Origin: Chersky-840 sp035604715
GTDB taxonomy: Bacteria > Actinomycetota > Acidimicrobiia > Acidimicrobiales > UBA8190
DNA length: 64,000 nucleotides
Assembly: GCA_963731665.1 (NCBI GenBank)
Contig: CAVSWP010000005.1
Span: forward strand, 1-64,000
Reading direction: 5' to 3'
Of the stretch, positions 27,910 through 38,200 are shown piece by piece. How positions within the stretch are numbered: position 1 is the first letter of the stretch; each line of letters starts with the position of its first letter. The position numbers and the translations under genes are program-made. Under the pieces are notes generated by a model. The model made no database searches, was not told where the DNA came from, and was given only the letters and a program-made list of their open reading frames with translations.

Positions 27910-28853
27910 GCGACGACACCGACGACGTCACCGCCGGCAACGGCGCTCCGGCCGGGGTGCCGATGACGCGCTTCGACGACCCCCACCTCCAGCCCTACGC
28001 CAAGAACCCGCGGCGCGCCGAGATGTTCATCGGGCTGCTCCTGCTGCTCGGCCTGGCCGGGTTCTGCGCCTACGGGGGCCTGTACTGGGTGGGCGGCCAG
28101 ACCCAGTGGGAAGCCGTGTTCGGCGGCGTGGGGTTCTTCGCCTTCGGGTTCGGGCTCTCGGCCTGGGGCAAGTACCTGCTGCCCCAGGGCCCCTTCGTCG
28201 AGGAACGCCACATCCTGGCCTCCACCGAGCCCGAGGTCGAGGCCATGGCGGCGGCCATCGAGGACCGGGGGAAGATGGTGTTCCGGCGGCGCGGGTTCCT
28301 GGGGACCATCCTGGGGGCGGGCGCCGGGGTCATGGGCGTCGTGCTCGCCTTCCCCCTCATCCGGTCGCTGGGGCCGCAGCCCAAGAAGCTCCTCGACACC
28401 ACCAACTGGCGACCCGGCAGCCAGCTCGTGGACATCAACGGCAGGCCGATCCACCAGGCCGACCTCGAGGTGGGCGGCTCGCTCACCGTCTTCCCCCAGG
28501 GCTTCGAGGGCACCTCGGTGAACCAGACCATGCTGGTGCGTCCCGGCCCGGTCGACGTGAGCATCGTCACCATGCCCGGACGCGAGACGTGGGGCCCGAA
28601 GGGATATGTGGCGTACTCCAAGCTGTGCACCCACGCCGGGTGCCCCGTGGGCCTGTACGAGGAGGCGCTGCAGAAGCTGTTGTGCCCGTGCCACCAGTCG
28701 CTGTTCGACGTCCTGACGGGGGCCAACCCCGTCTTCGGCCCCGCCCCGCGGCCGTTGCCGCAGCTGCCCCTCATGATCGACAGCGGCGGGTTCATCCGGG
28801 CCCAGGCCGGATACGACCAACCCGTGGGCCCCGGGTTCTGGGAGCGCTCATGA
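27906..28853 (+). CDS. qcrA: Rieske iron-sulfur subunit of the bc1 complex
   Basis: A 315-residue protein with three N-terminal TM segments (about 39-61, 68-93, 130-152), the actinobacterial form; other bacterial Rieske proteins have one. The [2Fe-2S] ligands lie in CTHAGC (C241, H243) and CPCH (C260, H263); C246 and C262 can form the usual disulfide. It takes electrons from menaquinol and passes them to QcrC. It overlaps qcrC and qcrB by ATGA junctions, so all are coupled. Confidence 0.95.
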   Translation: MSDDTDDVTAGNGAPAGVPMTRFDDPHLQPYAKNPRRAEMFIGLLLLLGLAGFCAYGGLYWVGGQTQWEAVFGGVGFFAFGFGLSAWGKYLLPQGPFVEERHILASTEPEVEAMAAAIEDRGKMVFRRRGFLGTILGAGAGVMGVVLAFPLIRSLGPQPKKLLDTTNWRPGSQLVDINGRPIHQADLEVGGSLTVFPQGFEGTSVNQTMLVRPGPVDVSIVTMPGRETWGPKGYVAYSKLCTHAGCPVGLYEEALQKLLCPCHQSLFDVLTGANPVFGPAPRPLPQLPLMIDSGGFIRAQAGYDQPVGPGFWERS

Positions 28854-30424
28854 CCACCACGACCTCCGGGGCACAGGTGAGGGGCCGCGGTCGCGGTCGC
28901 CGCGGCAAGAAGGGCGCCAAGCAGGACCCCATCGTCGCCGGCGTGCGCTGGCTCGACGAGCGCCTCGGCGTGGCCAAGGGCGGGCGGACCCTGCTCGACA
29001 AGATCTTCCCCGACCACTGGTCGTTCCTCTTGGGGGAGATCGCCCTCTATTCGTTCGTGGTGCTGGTGGCGACGGGGGTGTTCCTCAGCCTGTACTTCGT
29101 CCCGTCGGCCTCCGAGATCATCTACCACGGGGCGTACGCACCGCTGCGGGGGTCGAAGGTGTCGGCCGCCTTCGCCTCGACGGTGAACCTGTCCTTCGGG
29201 GTGCGCAGCGGGCTCGTCATCCGCCAGATGCACCACTGGGCCGCCGATGTGTTCGTGGGCGCCATCGCCGTGCACATGTGCCGGATCTTCTTCACGGGCG
29301 CCTTCCGCAAGCCCCGCGAGCTGAACTGGATGATCGGCATCACGCTGCTCATCCTGGCCCTGACGAACGGGTTCATCGGGTACTCGCTCCCCGACGACCT
29401 CGTGTCGGGGACGGGCCTGCGCATCATGTTCTCGATCGTGCTGTCGATCCCGGTCGTCGGCTCGTACCTGGCTATATTCCTCTTCGGCGGGAACTTCCCC
29501 GGCGACGGGTCGATCATCCCCCGGCTGTTCATCGTGCACGTCCTGGTCGTGCCGCTGATCATCCTGGGACTGCTCGCCGCCCACCTCGGACTGCTCGTGC
29601 GCCAGAAGCACACCCAGTTCCCCGGGCACGGCCGCACCGAGAAGAACGTGGTGGGCTCGCCCATGTACCCCACCTTCATCGCCAAGACGACCGGCTTCCT
29701 GTTCGTGACCACCGGGGTGCTGTGGGCGCTCGGGGGTCTGGCCCAGGTAAACCCCATCTGGCAGTTCGGCCAGTACGAGCCGTACAAGATCAGCTACGCC
29801 GTGCAGCCCGACTGGTACATGGGCTGGCTCGACGGGGCGCTGCGCATCATGCCGCCCCTGTCGTTCACGGCGTTCGGCCATACCATCCCGTTCGTGGTGT
29901 TCTTCCCGGCGGTGCTGTTCCCCGGCATCTGCTTCAACCTCTTCTACGCCTGGCCGTACGTGGAGAAGAAACTCACCGGCGACAGGGCCGAACACAACCT
30001 CCTCGACCGGCCTCGCGACAAGCCGCGGCGCACCGCCATCGGAGTGGCGTCACTGACCTTTTTCTTCACGCTGTTCGCGGCGAGCTCGGACGACGTCCTG
30101 GCGAACTACTTCAAGATCTCCCTCAACGAGGTCCTGTGGTTCTTCCGGTTCGCGGTGTTCATCGTCCCCACCGTGGCCGGATTCTTCGCCTACTACCTGT
30201 GCCGGGAGATGTCGGGGGTCCCCGGCATCGGCCGGCGCAAGCGCGCCGTGGTCATCACCCGCACGGCCACGGGCGAGTACGAGAGCGTGTCGAGCGCGCC
30301 TCGGCCCGGCGACGGCGAGCAAGAGCTGGCTCCCACCCCGGTGCCGGCCCGCATCGAGCTCAACGGTGAGCTCGAGCCGGTCGAGGTGGGGACTTCGGGC
30401 GTGCGCCGCATCCCGCGCCGCTAG
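28850..30424 (+). CDS. qcrB: Cytochrome b subunit of the bc1 complex
   Basis: ATG 28850 overlaps the qcrA stop. The 524-residue protein has a basic N-terminus (VRGRGRGRRGKKGAK), then the cytochrome b core. Heme ligand helices are MHHWAADVFVGAIAVHMC and FIVHVLVVPLIILGLLAAHL; the Qo region shows GYSLPDDLVSGTGLRI and the VQPDWYMGWLDGALRIMPP segment. The C-terminus has three further TM helices and a hydrophilic tail (about residues 470-524), also typical of actinobacterial QcrB. Confidence 0.95.
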   Translation: MTTTTSGAQVRGRGRGRRGKKGAKQDPIVAGVRWLDERLGVAKGGRTLLDKIFPDHWSFLLGEIALYSFVVLVATGVFLSLYFVPSASEIIYHGAYAPLRGSKVSAAFASTVNLSFGVRSGLVIRQMHHWAADVFVGAIAVHMCRIFFTGAFRKPRELNWMIGITLLILALTNGFIGYSLPDDLVSGTGLRIMFSIVLSIPVVGSYLAIFLFGGNFPGDGSIIPRLFIVHVLVVPLIILGLLAAHLGLLVRQKHTQFPGHGRTEKNVVGSPMYPTFIAKTTGFLFVTTGVLWALGGLAQVNPIWQFGQYEPYKISYAVQPDWYMGWLDGALRIMPPLSFTAFGHTIPFVVFFPAVLFPGICFNLFYAWPYVEKKLTGDRAEHNLLDRPRDKPRRTAIGVASLTFFFTLFAASSDDVLANYFKISLNEVLWFFRFAVFIVPTVAGFFAYYLCREMSGVPGIGRRKRAVVITRTATGEYESVSSAPRPGDGEQELAPTPVPARIELNGELEPVEVGTSGVRRIPRR

Positions 30425-30430
30425 GCCCCT

Positions 30431-30916
30431 GTGGTCCGCTCGGCGCGCCCCACCGACGCCCGAGAGGTTGTCCGGCTGGCCGAGCTCATGTACCGGTCTC
30501 TGGGCCTGCAGCTCGACGAGGACGCCTGGGAGAGGTGGCGGACTTCGGCCGCCCGGGCCATCGAGGCCCGCCTGGGCTCCGACCTCACCGTGGTCGTCGC
30601 CGAGGACCCCGCCGAGCCCGGGCACCTGGTGGCGTGCGGGGCCGGGACCATCTCGGCGCGCCTGCCCGGCCCGGCCGCCGACGCCCGTTTGGGCTACGTC
30701 CAGTGGATGTCGACCGAGCCCGCCTTCCGCCGCCGGGGGCTGGGCCGGGCCGTCCTGCGCGGCCTGCTCGCCTGGTTCGAGTCCCAGGGGGTGGTCAACG
30801 TGGAGCTGCACGCCTCGCCCGACGGCGCCCCGCTCTACCGGTCCGAGGGCTTCTGGGAGGGGAGCACGGGGCTCGCCCTGCGCCGCCGGCCCTGGGACCC
30901 GGCCCCGGGGCGGTGA
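30431..30916 (+). CDS. GNAT-family N-acetyltransferase
   Basis: GTG 30431 lies 6 nt after the qcrB stop and gives 161 residues. The acetyl-CoA binding motif is RRRGLGRAVLRGLLAWFE, preceded by the strand YVQWMSTEPAF and followed by VVNVELHASPDGAPLYRSEG. The acceptor is unknown. Its tight position after qcrB and the 4-nt overlap with the next gene suggest readthrough from the respiratory operon without implying a respiratory role. Confidence 0.83.
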   Translation: MVRSARPTDAREVVRLAELMYRSLGLQLDEDAWERWRTSAARAIEARLGSDLTVVVAEDPAEPGHLVACGAGTISARLPGPAADARLGYVQWMSTEPAFRRRGLGRAVLRGLLAWFESQGVVNVELHASPDGAPLYRSEGFWEGSTGLALRRRPWDPAPGR

Positions 30917-31341
30917 GCCCCTCGGCCAGCCCGGGCGGCTACTCGGGGACCCCACTGGCCCGGAAGCTGGGGATCGGACCGGGCGACGTCGTGGCCCTGG
31001 TCGGCGCGCCTCGGGGTTGGGCGGTGCCCGACCTGCCCGAGGGCGCCCGCCTGCGGCGGGGCCTGGGACCTGGGGCCGACGTGGTGATGGCCTTCGTCCG
31101 CCGGGCGGCCGACCTCCCGGCGACGGTCGAGACCGTGGCGGCGGTCCTCGGCCCCGAGGACTCGGCGTGGATTGTGTGGCCGCGACGGGCCGCCGGCCAT
31201 GCCAGCGACGTCACCGACAACGGCGTGCGACAGGCGGTGCTGCCCACCGGGCTGGTGGACGTCAAGGTGGCGGCGGTGGGCGAGGACTGGTCGGGGCTGC
31301 GCTTTGTGTGGAGACGGGGCCAGCGTGACGGGTTACGGTGA
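30913..31341 (+). CDS. DUF3052-family protein
   Basis: GTG 30913 overlaps the GNAT stop (GTGA). The 142-residue protein carries the DUF3052 N-terminal pattern SGTPLARKLGIGPGDVVALV followed by VVMAFVRRAADLPATV, WIVWPRRAAG and a C-terminal WSGLRFVWRR. The family is small, mostly actinobacterial and of unknown function; nothing here adds a catalytic clue. It is followed after 6 nt by the PhyH-fusion gene. Confidence 0.8.
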   Translation: MSPSASPGGYSGTPLARKLGIGPGDVVALVGAPRGWAVPDLPEGARLRRGLGPGADVVMAFVRRAADLPATVETVAAVLGPEDSAWIVWPRRAAGHASDVTDNGVRQAVLPTGLVDVKVAAVGEDWSGLRFVWRRGQRDGLR

Positions 31342-31347
31342 TGTCAC

Positions 31348-32589
31348 ATGAGCGTGGACGTGCGCACCCGGGTCGACGGGGAGCAGGCGGCGGTCGACCC
31401 CGCAGAGTTCTTCGGGCGCGCCCTGCCCGCCGCGCTCGACGCCGCGGGCCCGCTTCTGGCGGAGGCCTGTGCCACGCTCCGGCTTCCCCCGCTGGTGTTC
31501 GACGTGGGCGGGGCCCGCTGGACGCTGGTGGCCCTCGACTCCCATATCGAGGTGCGACCGGGCACCGACGCCGGGGTCGACGTCATGTGCCTGCGCCTCG
31601 ACGTCTCACAGCTGGCGGACCTGGTGGGGGACCAGGTCACCCCGATGGGCTGGTTCTCCAGTGGCGCCCTCGACCTCCACGGCCGGCTCGAGCGACTGCT
31701 GGACTGGTGGCTGATCCTGCGGGGCGCGCTGGACGGGGTGGCTCCCCATGTGGCGGGGGCCATGACCTTCGAGGACGCCTCCGGCCGGGCACTCGAGCTC
31801 GACCGGCGCTTCGACTGGGACGACCGCGACGAGGACATGGACCGGTTCCTGGGCCAGGCCGGGTTCCTTCATGTCGCCGGGGTGTTCTCCGAGGACGAGA
31901 TGGCGGCGGTGTCCGCCGACATGGACCGGGCCGCCCCGTCGTACGTCCAGGGAGACGGGCGGTCGTGGTGGGCCCGCACCGCCGACGGCACCGACCGGTT
32001 GGTGCGCATGCAGAGTTTCGACGGTGCCTCGGGCACCGCCGCCGCCCTCATCACCGACGGGCGACTGGCCCGTCTGGGCGCTCTCACCGGCGACGGCCAC
32101 CAGCGGGGCACCATGGACGCCAACGCGCTCGAGGCGCTCGTGAAGCCCATCGGCGTGGTGGAGGGGATCTCCGACGTCCCCTGGCACAAGGACTGCTCAC
32201 TGGGGCGCCACAGCTACGAGTGCTGCTCGCTCACGGTCGGGATCTCGGTGACGGGCGCCGATGAGACCTCGGGCCAGCTCCGGGTGGTGGCCGGCAGCCA
32301 CCGGGCCCTGGTGTGGCCGGCCTTTCTCCGCCGTGACAACCCCCTTCCCGTCCTGGACCTGCCCACCCAGACCGGCGACGTGACCGTGCACCTCAGCTGC
32401 ACCCTGCACATGGCCCAGCCTCCGGTCGAGCGCGAGCGGCGGGTGATGTACACGGGCTTTCGTCTGCCCCCCCTCCACCCCGAGGCCGCCGCCGAAGCCC
32501 GCCGGCGCCTCCGGGAGGTGCGCGAGAGCGCGGCCGTCACGGTGTCCCAGCCCCCCAGCACGGTGTCCGGCGGACCGCCCCGGGCCTGA
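31348..32589 (+). CDS. SCP2-like / phytanoyl-CoA dioxygenase (PhyH) fusion protein
   Basis: A 413-residue protein. Residues 20-135 resemble a sterol-carrier (SCP2-like) lipid-binding fold (LPPLVFDVGGARWTLVALDS, DVMCLRLDVSQLADLVGD). Residues 160-390 are a PhyH-type Fe(II)/2-oxoglutarate oxygenase. The metal triad is H280 and D282 in PWHKDCSLG and H354 in TLHMAQPP; the Arg in ERRVMYTGF may bind 2-oxoglutarate. Lipid binding coupled to hydroxylation is the natural inference, with sterol-like or branched acyl substrates possible. The stop codon lies in a GC-rich hairpin (32577-32598). Confidence 0.8.
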   Translation: MSVDVRTRVDGEQAAVDPAEFFGRALPAALDAAGPLLAEACATLRLPPLVFDVGGARWTLVALDSHIEVRPGTDAGVDVMCLRLDVSQLADLVGDQVTPMGWFSSGALDLHGRLERLLDWWLILRGALDGVAPHVAGAMTFEDASGRALELDRRFDWDDRDEDMDRFLGQAGFLHVAGVFSEDEMAAVSADMDRAAPSYVQGDGRSWWARTADGTDRLVRMQSFDGASGTAAALITDGRLARLGALTGDGHQRGTMDANALEALVKPIGVVEGISDVPWHKDCSLGRHSYECCSLTVGISVTGADETSGQLRVVAGSHRALVWPAFLRRDNPLPVLDLPTQTGDVTVHLSCTLHMAQPPVERERRVMYTGFRLPPLHPEAAAEARRRLREVRESAAVTVSQPPSTVSGGPPRA

Positions 32590-32725
32590 GGCCGGGGCAC
32601 GGTCTGGGCCCAGTTGACCGGCTGTTGGGGATGGTGTGGAGGACGGTTGATCCGGCAGGAGGACGCTGATCCTGGTTGCCCGAGGGGGCAGGATCCGGGC
32701 GACGCACCCGTGATCCGCGGGCCCT

Positions 32726-32761
32726 GGCTCGGCACCGGGCTTCGAAACCCGGTGCCGAGCC
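32726..32761. terminator. Perfect 14-bp hairpin between convergent genes
   Basis: ggctcggcaccggg (32726-32739) and cccggtgccgagcc (32748-32761) are perfectly complementary around the loop cttcgaaa. It lies in the 249-bp gap (32590-32838) between the PhyH-fusion gene and ctaF, which converge. It is probably a bidirectional terminator without a T-run. Apart from this hairpin, the hairpin over the PhyH stop and the tandem repeat near ctaF, nothing else was seen in the gap. Confidence 0.75.
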
Positions 32762-32794
32762 TGCCCGGGTCGATGCCATGGAGTCGGCCCGCCC

Positions 32795-32842
32795 GGTAGA
32801 TCAGCCGGTGGATCAGCCGGGTGGATCAGCCGGGTGGATCAG
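32795..32842. repeat. Short tandem repeat abutting the ctaF stop
   Basis: About 3.7 copies of a 12-13 bp unit (ggtggatcagccg; first copy ggtagatcagcc) run head to tail from 32795 to 32842. The last copy contains the ctaF stop codon at 32839-32841. The regular unit and its near-perfect copies suggest replication slippage. Confidence 0.85.
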
Positions 32843-33240
32843 ATCGTGCCGCCCCGGCGGCTCTCCACGGTCACGCCGATGGCGGCGGAGAGCACCAGGG
32901 ATATGCCCGGGGCGATGAGCCACAGACCGAACACGATCGACAGCACCATCAGGAACAGGCCCATGCCGAGCACGAAGGGCCAGATGCTCGAGCCGGGGAA
33001 CGAGCCGATCACGCCCGCACCGTCTTCTATCGACGCGTCGGGGCGGTCCTCGGGGCGCGGCTTCATGCGCCGGGACCACCACAGGTAGTAGCTCCCGGGT
33101 ACGAAGCCCAACAGGGTGGTGCCGATGAGCATCATGGTGCCGCCCGACGTCGTCCCGTCGTAGGACCAGAACCAGTAGACGATGCCCACGAGGCCGAAGA
33201 AGGCGGCCACCCCGAGCAAGAAGAGTGCTTCGACGCGCAC
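32839..33240 (-). CDS. ctaF: Cytochrome c oxidase subunit 4, actinobacterial type
   Basis: GTG 33240 has AAGGAG 5 nt upstream. The 133-residue protein has four TM segments (VEALFLLGVAAFFGLVGIVY, GTMMLIGTTLLGFVPGSYYL, IWPFVLGMGLFLMVLSIVFG, LWLIAPGISLVLSAAIGVTV), the layout of the small CtaF subunit found only in actinobacterial aa3 oxidases. It follows ctaD by 9 nt. The region just after the stop is a short tandem repeat. Confidence 0.92.
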   Translation of the reverse strand: MRVEALFLLGVAAFFGLVGIVYWFWSYDGTTSGGTMMLIGTTLLGFVPGSYYLWWSRRMKPRPEDRPDASIEDGAGVIGSFPGSSIWPFVLGMGLFLMVLSIVFGLWLIAPGISLVLSAAIGVTVESRRGGTI

Positions 33241-33249
33241 GCGGGCTCC

Positions 33250-34979
<1,730 letters not shown>

Positions 34980-34983
<4 letters not shown>

Positions 34984-35852
34984 GCGGCCGCCTTCGTGGT
35001 CGAGTTGGACGTGGACGGGCCGGCGGCTGCGCTGGCCACCTGCTGCTGCGAGCTCAGCCACGCCCGGAACTGGTCGGGGGGTAGCGCCACCACGTGGAAG
35101 AACATCAGCGAGTGGTACAGCCCGCACAACTGGGTGCACTGGGCCCGGTAGATGCCCTCATGCGTGGGGGTGAGGTCGAAGACGTTGGTGATCCCCGGCT
35201 GGGCGTAGCGGCTGAAGTTGAACTCGGGGACGTAGAAGCCGTGGATGACGTCCTGGGAGTTGAGGGTGATCCGGGTGGTCTGGCCGGTGGGCACGACCAG
35301 GCCCGGGCCCAGGCAGTCCACCGCCGGGGCGCACTGGCCCCCGTTGAGCCCGATGGGGTCGGGGTCCTCGGTGGTGACCCCGGTCACGGTGACGTTGCCC
35401 GGGTACTGGTAGCGCCACCCCCACTGGAAAGCCGTGACGTGGACCTTCAGAGCCGGGGTCGGGCTCACGGCGTCGACCTGGTTCTCGGTGTAGACGGTGA
35501 ACCCGAAGAGGATGAGCACCATGACGAGGGGGGTGACGATGTAGGTGATCTCGATCCCGAGATGGTTCTGGAATTGGCGGGGCATGGCGTCGGAGCGCTT
35601 GCGGTAGCGGATGATGGACCACACGATCAGCCCGCCCACCAAGGCCATGACGAAGAGGGCGGCGATCATCGTTCCGATCCACAACACCGACTCGTCGTGG
35701 CCCTGTCTGGTCGAACCCCGGTAGCCGTAGAAGGTGGGGAGCTGGCACCCGCCGAGGACGATCGGCAGGGCCGCGGCGGTGATGACCCCGAGGGCGCGAC
35801 GGCGCCTCCGGGACGCGACCGTGCTGCTCGTTTCGGCGGCGCGGGGGCTCAC
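34980..35852 (-). CDS. ctaC: Cytochrome c oxidase subunit II (lipoprotein)
   Basis: GTG 35852 gives 290 residues, with lipobox VLGGC at C36 after a basic N-terminus. Two TM helices follow (about 57-80 and 104-120), then the cupredoxin domain. The aromatic patch is FQWGWRYQYPG; the CuA ligands are H204, C239, C243, H247 and M250 (CTQLCGLYHSLM). The residue between the Cys pair that is usually Glu is Gln241 here; it ligates through its backbone, so the site should still form. The subunit receives electrons from QcrC. No clear ribosome site precedes the GTG, so the exact start is not firm. Confidence 0.93.
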
Positions 35853-35905
35853 GGCGACGACACTAGCCAACGGCGATCCGCGAGTAGTAGTTGGAGCGCG
35901 GCGCC

Positions 35906-37201
35906 TCAATCGGGGTGTCCGGCGCGCCCCCGGGACTCCCCGGCGGTCCAGGTGAACACCCCTTTGGCCATGGTCGAGGTGGCCGTCTGCGACAGCCGGG
36001 TGAACACCTCGGCGCGCACCCGGTGGATGGCGGGGTCCGAGGGCGCCGCCAGCGCCGCCAGCTCCGCCAGGTGGCCCGCCAGCCGCAGGGACAGGGCCGG
36101 GTCGGTGCCCTCGGGGGGCGACTCCACCAGCTCCAGGGCGCGATCGGCCAGGGCTCCGGCGCCACCGGCCAGGGCGGCCAGCTCCCCGGCCAACACCGAC
36201 TCGGGTGCCGGCTTGAGCGAAGCCGGATTGCCGTCCCACCACCCGCCGTAGAGCCGCCACACGTTGCGCACCACGAACTCGGGCTCGTCGTAGACGGGCC
36301 GCAGGTAAGGGCGGTCCATGAGACGGGCCGGGGCCACCACGCTGTGCAGCACCTCGTCGAGCCGGGCCCCGGCGTTCATGAGCTCGAGGGTCTGGTCCAC
36401 GAGCGAGTCGAGCAGATCGGCGGTGTCGGTCAGCGCCTGGTGGACGCGCGCTGACCCCACCACCGGGAAGCCGTGCCCGGGGAGCAGCACCTCGGCCCCG
36501 AGCGTCGTCATCTCCCGTAGGGCGATGGCCCACTCCCGGGGATAGCGCTGCACCTTCTGGGGGTTGCCGGCGTTGGGCGACGCCCAGATGAACAGGTCGC
36601 CACAGCACAGCACGCGCGCTCCGGGCACCCAGGTCCAGGTGTGGTCGTCGGTCTCGCCCCGGGCATGGTGCAGCTCGAGCGCCACGCCCCCCACCTCCAG
36701 CTCGAGGTGGTGCGCGTAGGTGCGGTCGGGATAGCGGTACTGCGTCGGCCACCGGAGCCCGGGCACCCCGAATTGCCGTTGGTTGATGACCTCGTTGTAC
36801 CCCGCCGTCGCGATGTAGCGGTCGAAGCGGGCCGGCACGGCGTCATGGGCCACCACCACCGGCCCGGGCCAGCCCTGCGCCGAGGATTCCTCTTCCCACA
36901 CCCCCACGCCGAACACGTGGTCGATGTGGCCGTGGGAGTAGATGGCGGTGTGCAGGCGACGCGGGGACCACTTGCGCAATGTCTCGTGCACCCCCGATGC
37001 CACGAAGCTCGACCCCGTGTCGACCAGGACCAGCCCGTCGTCGCTGTCGAAGGCCGACACGTTGGCGAACGAGGAGACGAAGGCCACGCCGGTGGCGACC
37101 TCGGTGGCCTCGGACACGAAGCCGCTCACGGGGTGGAGCTCGGCGGTGTCGATCTCGCCCCGCCACAGCCTGTCGGCCAGCTCGAGTACGTCCCGGGCCA
37201 T
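35906..37201 (-). CDS. Metallo-beta-lactamase-fold hydrolase (alkylsulfatase-like)
   Basis: A 431-residue MBL-fold protein. The zinc motif is SHGHIDH at 89-95 (family consensus THxHxDH), with further ligand-like residues in CCGDLFIWA and LLPGHGFPVVG. The C-terminal part (VLHSVVAPARLMDRPYLRPV, NVWRLYGGWWDGNPA) matches the helical dimerisation domain of BDS1/SdsA alkylsulfatases, so sulfate-ester cleavage is the best guess. It has no signal peptide. The C-terminal SCP2-like domain of classical SdsA enzymes is absent or very short. It ends 54 nt from the ctaC start on the same strand. Confidence 0.83.
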   Translation of the reverse strand: MARDVLELADRLWRGEIDTAELHPVSGFVSEATEVATGVAFVSSFANVSAFDSDDGLVLVDTGSSFVASGVHETLRKWSPRRLHTAIYSHGHIDHVFGVGVWEEESSAQGWPGPVVVAHDAVPARFDRYIATAGYNEVINQRQFGVPGLRWPTQYRYPDRTYAHHLELEVGGVALELHHARGETDDHTWTWVPGARVLCCGDLFIWASPNAGNPQKVQRYPREWAIALREMTTLGAEVLLPGHGFPVVGSARVHQALTDTADLLDSLVDQTLELMNAGARLDEVLHSVVAPARLMDRPYLRPVYDEPEFVVRNVWRLYGGWWDGNPASLKPAPESVLAGELAALAGGAGALADRALELVESPPEGTDPALSLRLAGHLAELAALAAPSDPAIHRVRAEVFTRLSQTATSTMAKGVFTWTAGESRGRAGHPD

Positions 37202-37230
37202 GGGGTTTCCCGCCTTCCTCGTCGTCGGGG

Positions 37231-37722
37231 TCAGTCAAAGGGCTTGCGCCACGTGCGCTGCAACCGGGCCGCGTGTCGTCCCACTTGGCGCGCCCCATCG
37301 CGCAGGGTGTCCTCGGCTTCGGGCAGACGGCGCGCCGAGCGGCCGGCGAGCATGCCCAGGCCGCGCGCCACCACGGCACCTGTCGACGGCGCGGCCGGTG
37401 ACTCGTGCTGTGCCACCAGCTCGGGGGCGGGCGCCGGTGGGTGGGTTGGTGGCGGTGCCTTGCGGTAGCGGGTCAGCGTGGCCAGTCGGACCCACGCCAC
37501 CGCGGCTACCTCCACCACGATGATCCCGGTGATGTCGGGTCGCAGGGCGGGGATGATCGGGGCCGCCGACAGCGCCACGGCCACGACCACGTCCAGCACG
37601 GCGTGCAACCGGGGCCCGACCAGACGGGCCGCGCCCAGCGGTGCGCGGGCGGTGAGGGCCAGCAGGGCGAAGGCGACGGCCGCGCCCAGCAGCAGGCCGC
37701 TGTGGCGGATGTGCACGGACAA
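37231..37722 (-). CDS. Small membrane protein of unknown function, start uncertain
   Basis: From TTG 37722 the product is 163 residues, with two or three TM segments (LLLGAAVAFALLALTARAPL, LHAVLDVVVAVALSAAPIIP, ITGIIVVEVAAVAWVRL) and a basic cytoplasmic tail. I do not recognise the family. In-frame sequence upstream of TTG (IAFVVHQLFEYALAGSLAEL, to about 37785) looks coding and hydrophobic, yet no ATG or GTG precedes it before the tatA stop. Either a rare start is used or one base has been lost upstream, as seems to have happened in hemE and hemG. Confidence 0.55.
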   Translation of the reverse strand: MSVHIRHSGLLLGAAVAFALLALTARAPLGAARLVGPRLHAVLDVVVAVALSAAPIIPALRPDITGIIVVEVAAVAWVRLATLTRYRKAPPPTHPPAPAPELVAQHESPAAPSTGAVVARGLGMLAGRSARRLPEAEDTLRDGARQVGRHAARLQRTWRKPFD

Positions 37723-37846
37723 CTCGGCGAGGGATCCCGCCAGGGCGTACTCGAAGAGCTGATGGACGACGAACGCGATCGGCCGCCGGTGCGGCCCACG
37801 CCGGCCGCCCAGGTCGGGGCCGGGGGCGCCGGCGGTGATCGCAGCC

Positions 37847-38092
37847 CTATCCCGAAGCGGCGGAAGGCCCGTCGCCTTCCTTGGCGATCGCCTTGCCGTC
37901 GGTGCCCGACTTGTCGCCGTCGGCGTCGGTGCCGTCCTTCTTGCCCTCGGCCAGGCCCTTCTTGAACTCCGACTGCGCGGATCCGAGTGACCGTGCCAGC
38001 TTGGGAAGCTGACTGCTGCCGAAGACGAGCACCACCACCACCAGAACGATGATGATCCCCCACTCGCTATCGATAATTCCGACCATGGGCAT
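37847..38092 (-). CDS. tatA: Twin-arginine translocase subunit TatA
   Basis: An 81-residue TatA: one N-terminal TM helix (IIDSEWGIIIVLVVVVLVFG), the hinge SSQLPKLARSLGSAQSEFKK, and a charged tail of Gly, Lys and Asp. It forms the pore of the Tat pathway for folded proteins. ATG 38092 and ATG 38086 are both possible. No tatC is seen nearby, and none of the plus-strand neighbours is coupled to it. Confidence 0.9.
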   Translation of the reverse strand: MPMVGIIDSEWGIIIVLVVVVLVFGSSQLPKLARSLGSAQSEFKKGLAEGKKDGTDADGDKSGTDGKAIAKEGDGPSAASG

Positions 38093-38200
38093 CTCGTTTC
38101 TAGGACCGCCGCTCAGGAGCGGAGTCGTCCACCCAAGGTTAGACCCTGTGCCGTGGACCGCGACAGCCGCGCCTGGTCGGGCCCGGTCCGGGAGCAGAGG

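Noticed and set aside
32726..32761. Possible tRNA T-arm (ttcgaaa within a GC stem)
   Set aside because: The stem is a plain 14-bp hairpin; no acceptor, D or anticodon arm lies upstream, and base 53 of a T-stem would be C instead of G.
32795..32842. Possible CRISPR or attachment repeat
   Set aside because: The units are only 12-13 bp, contiguous without spacers, and next to a housekeeping gene.
35891..36454. Plus-strand frames opposite the MBL gene
   Set aside because: They lack domains and ribosome sites and overlap a clear minus-strand gene.
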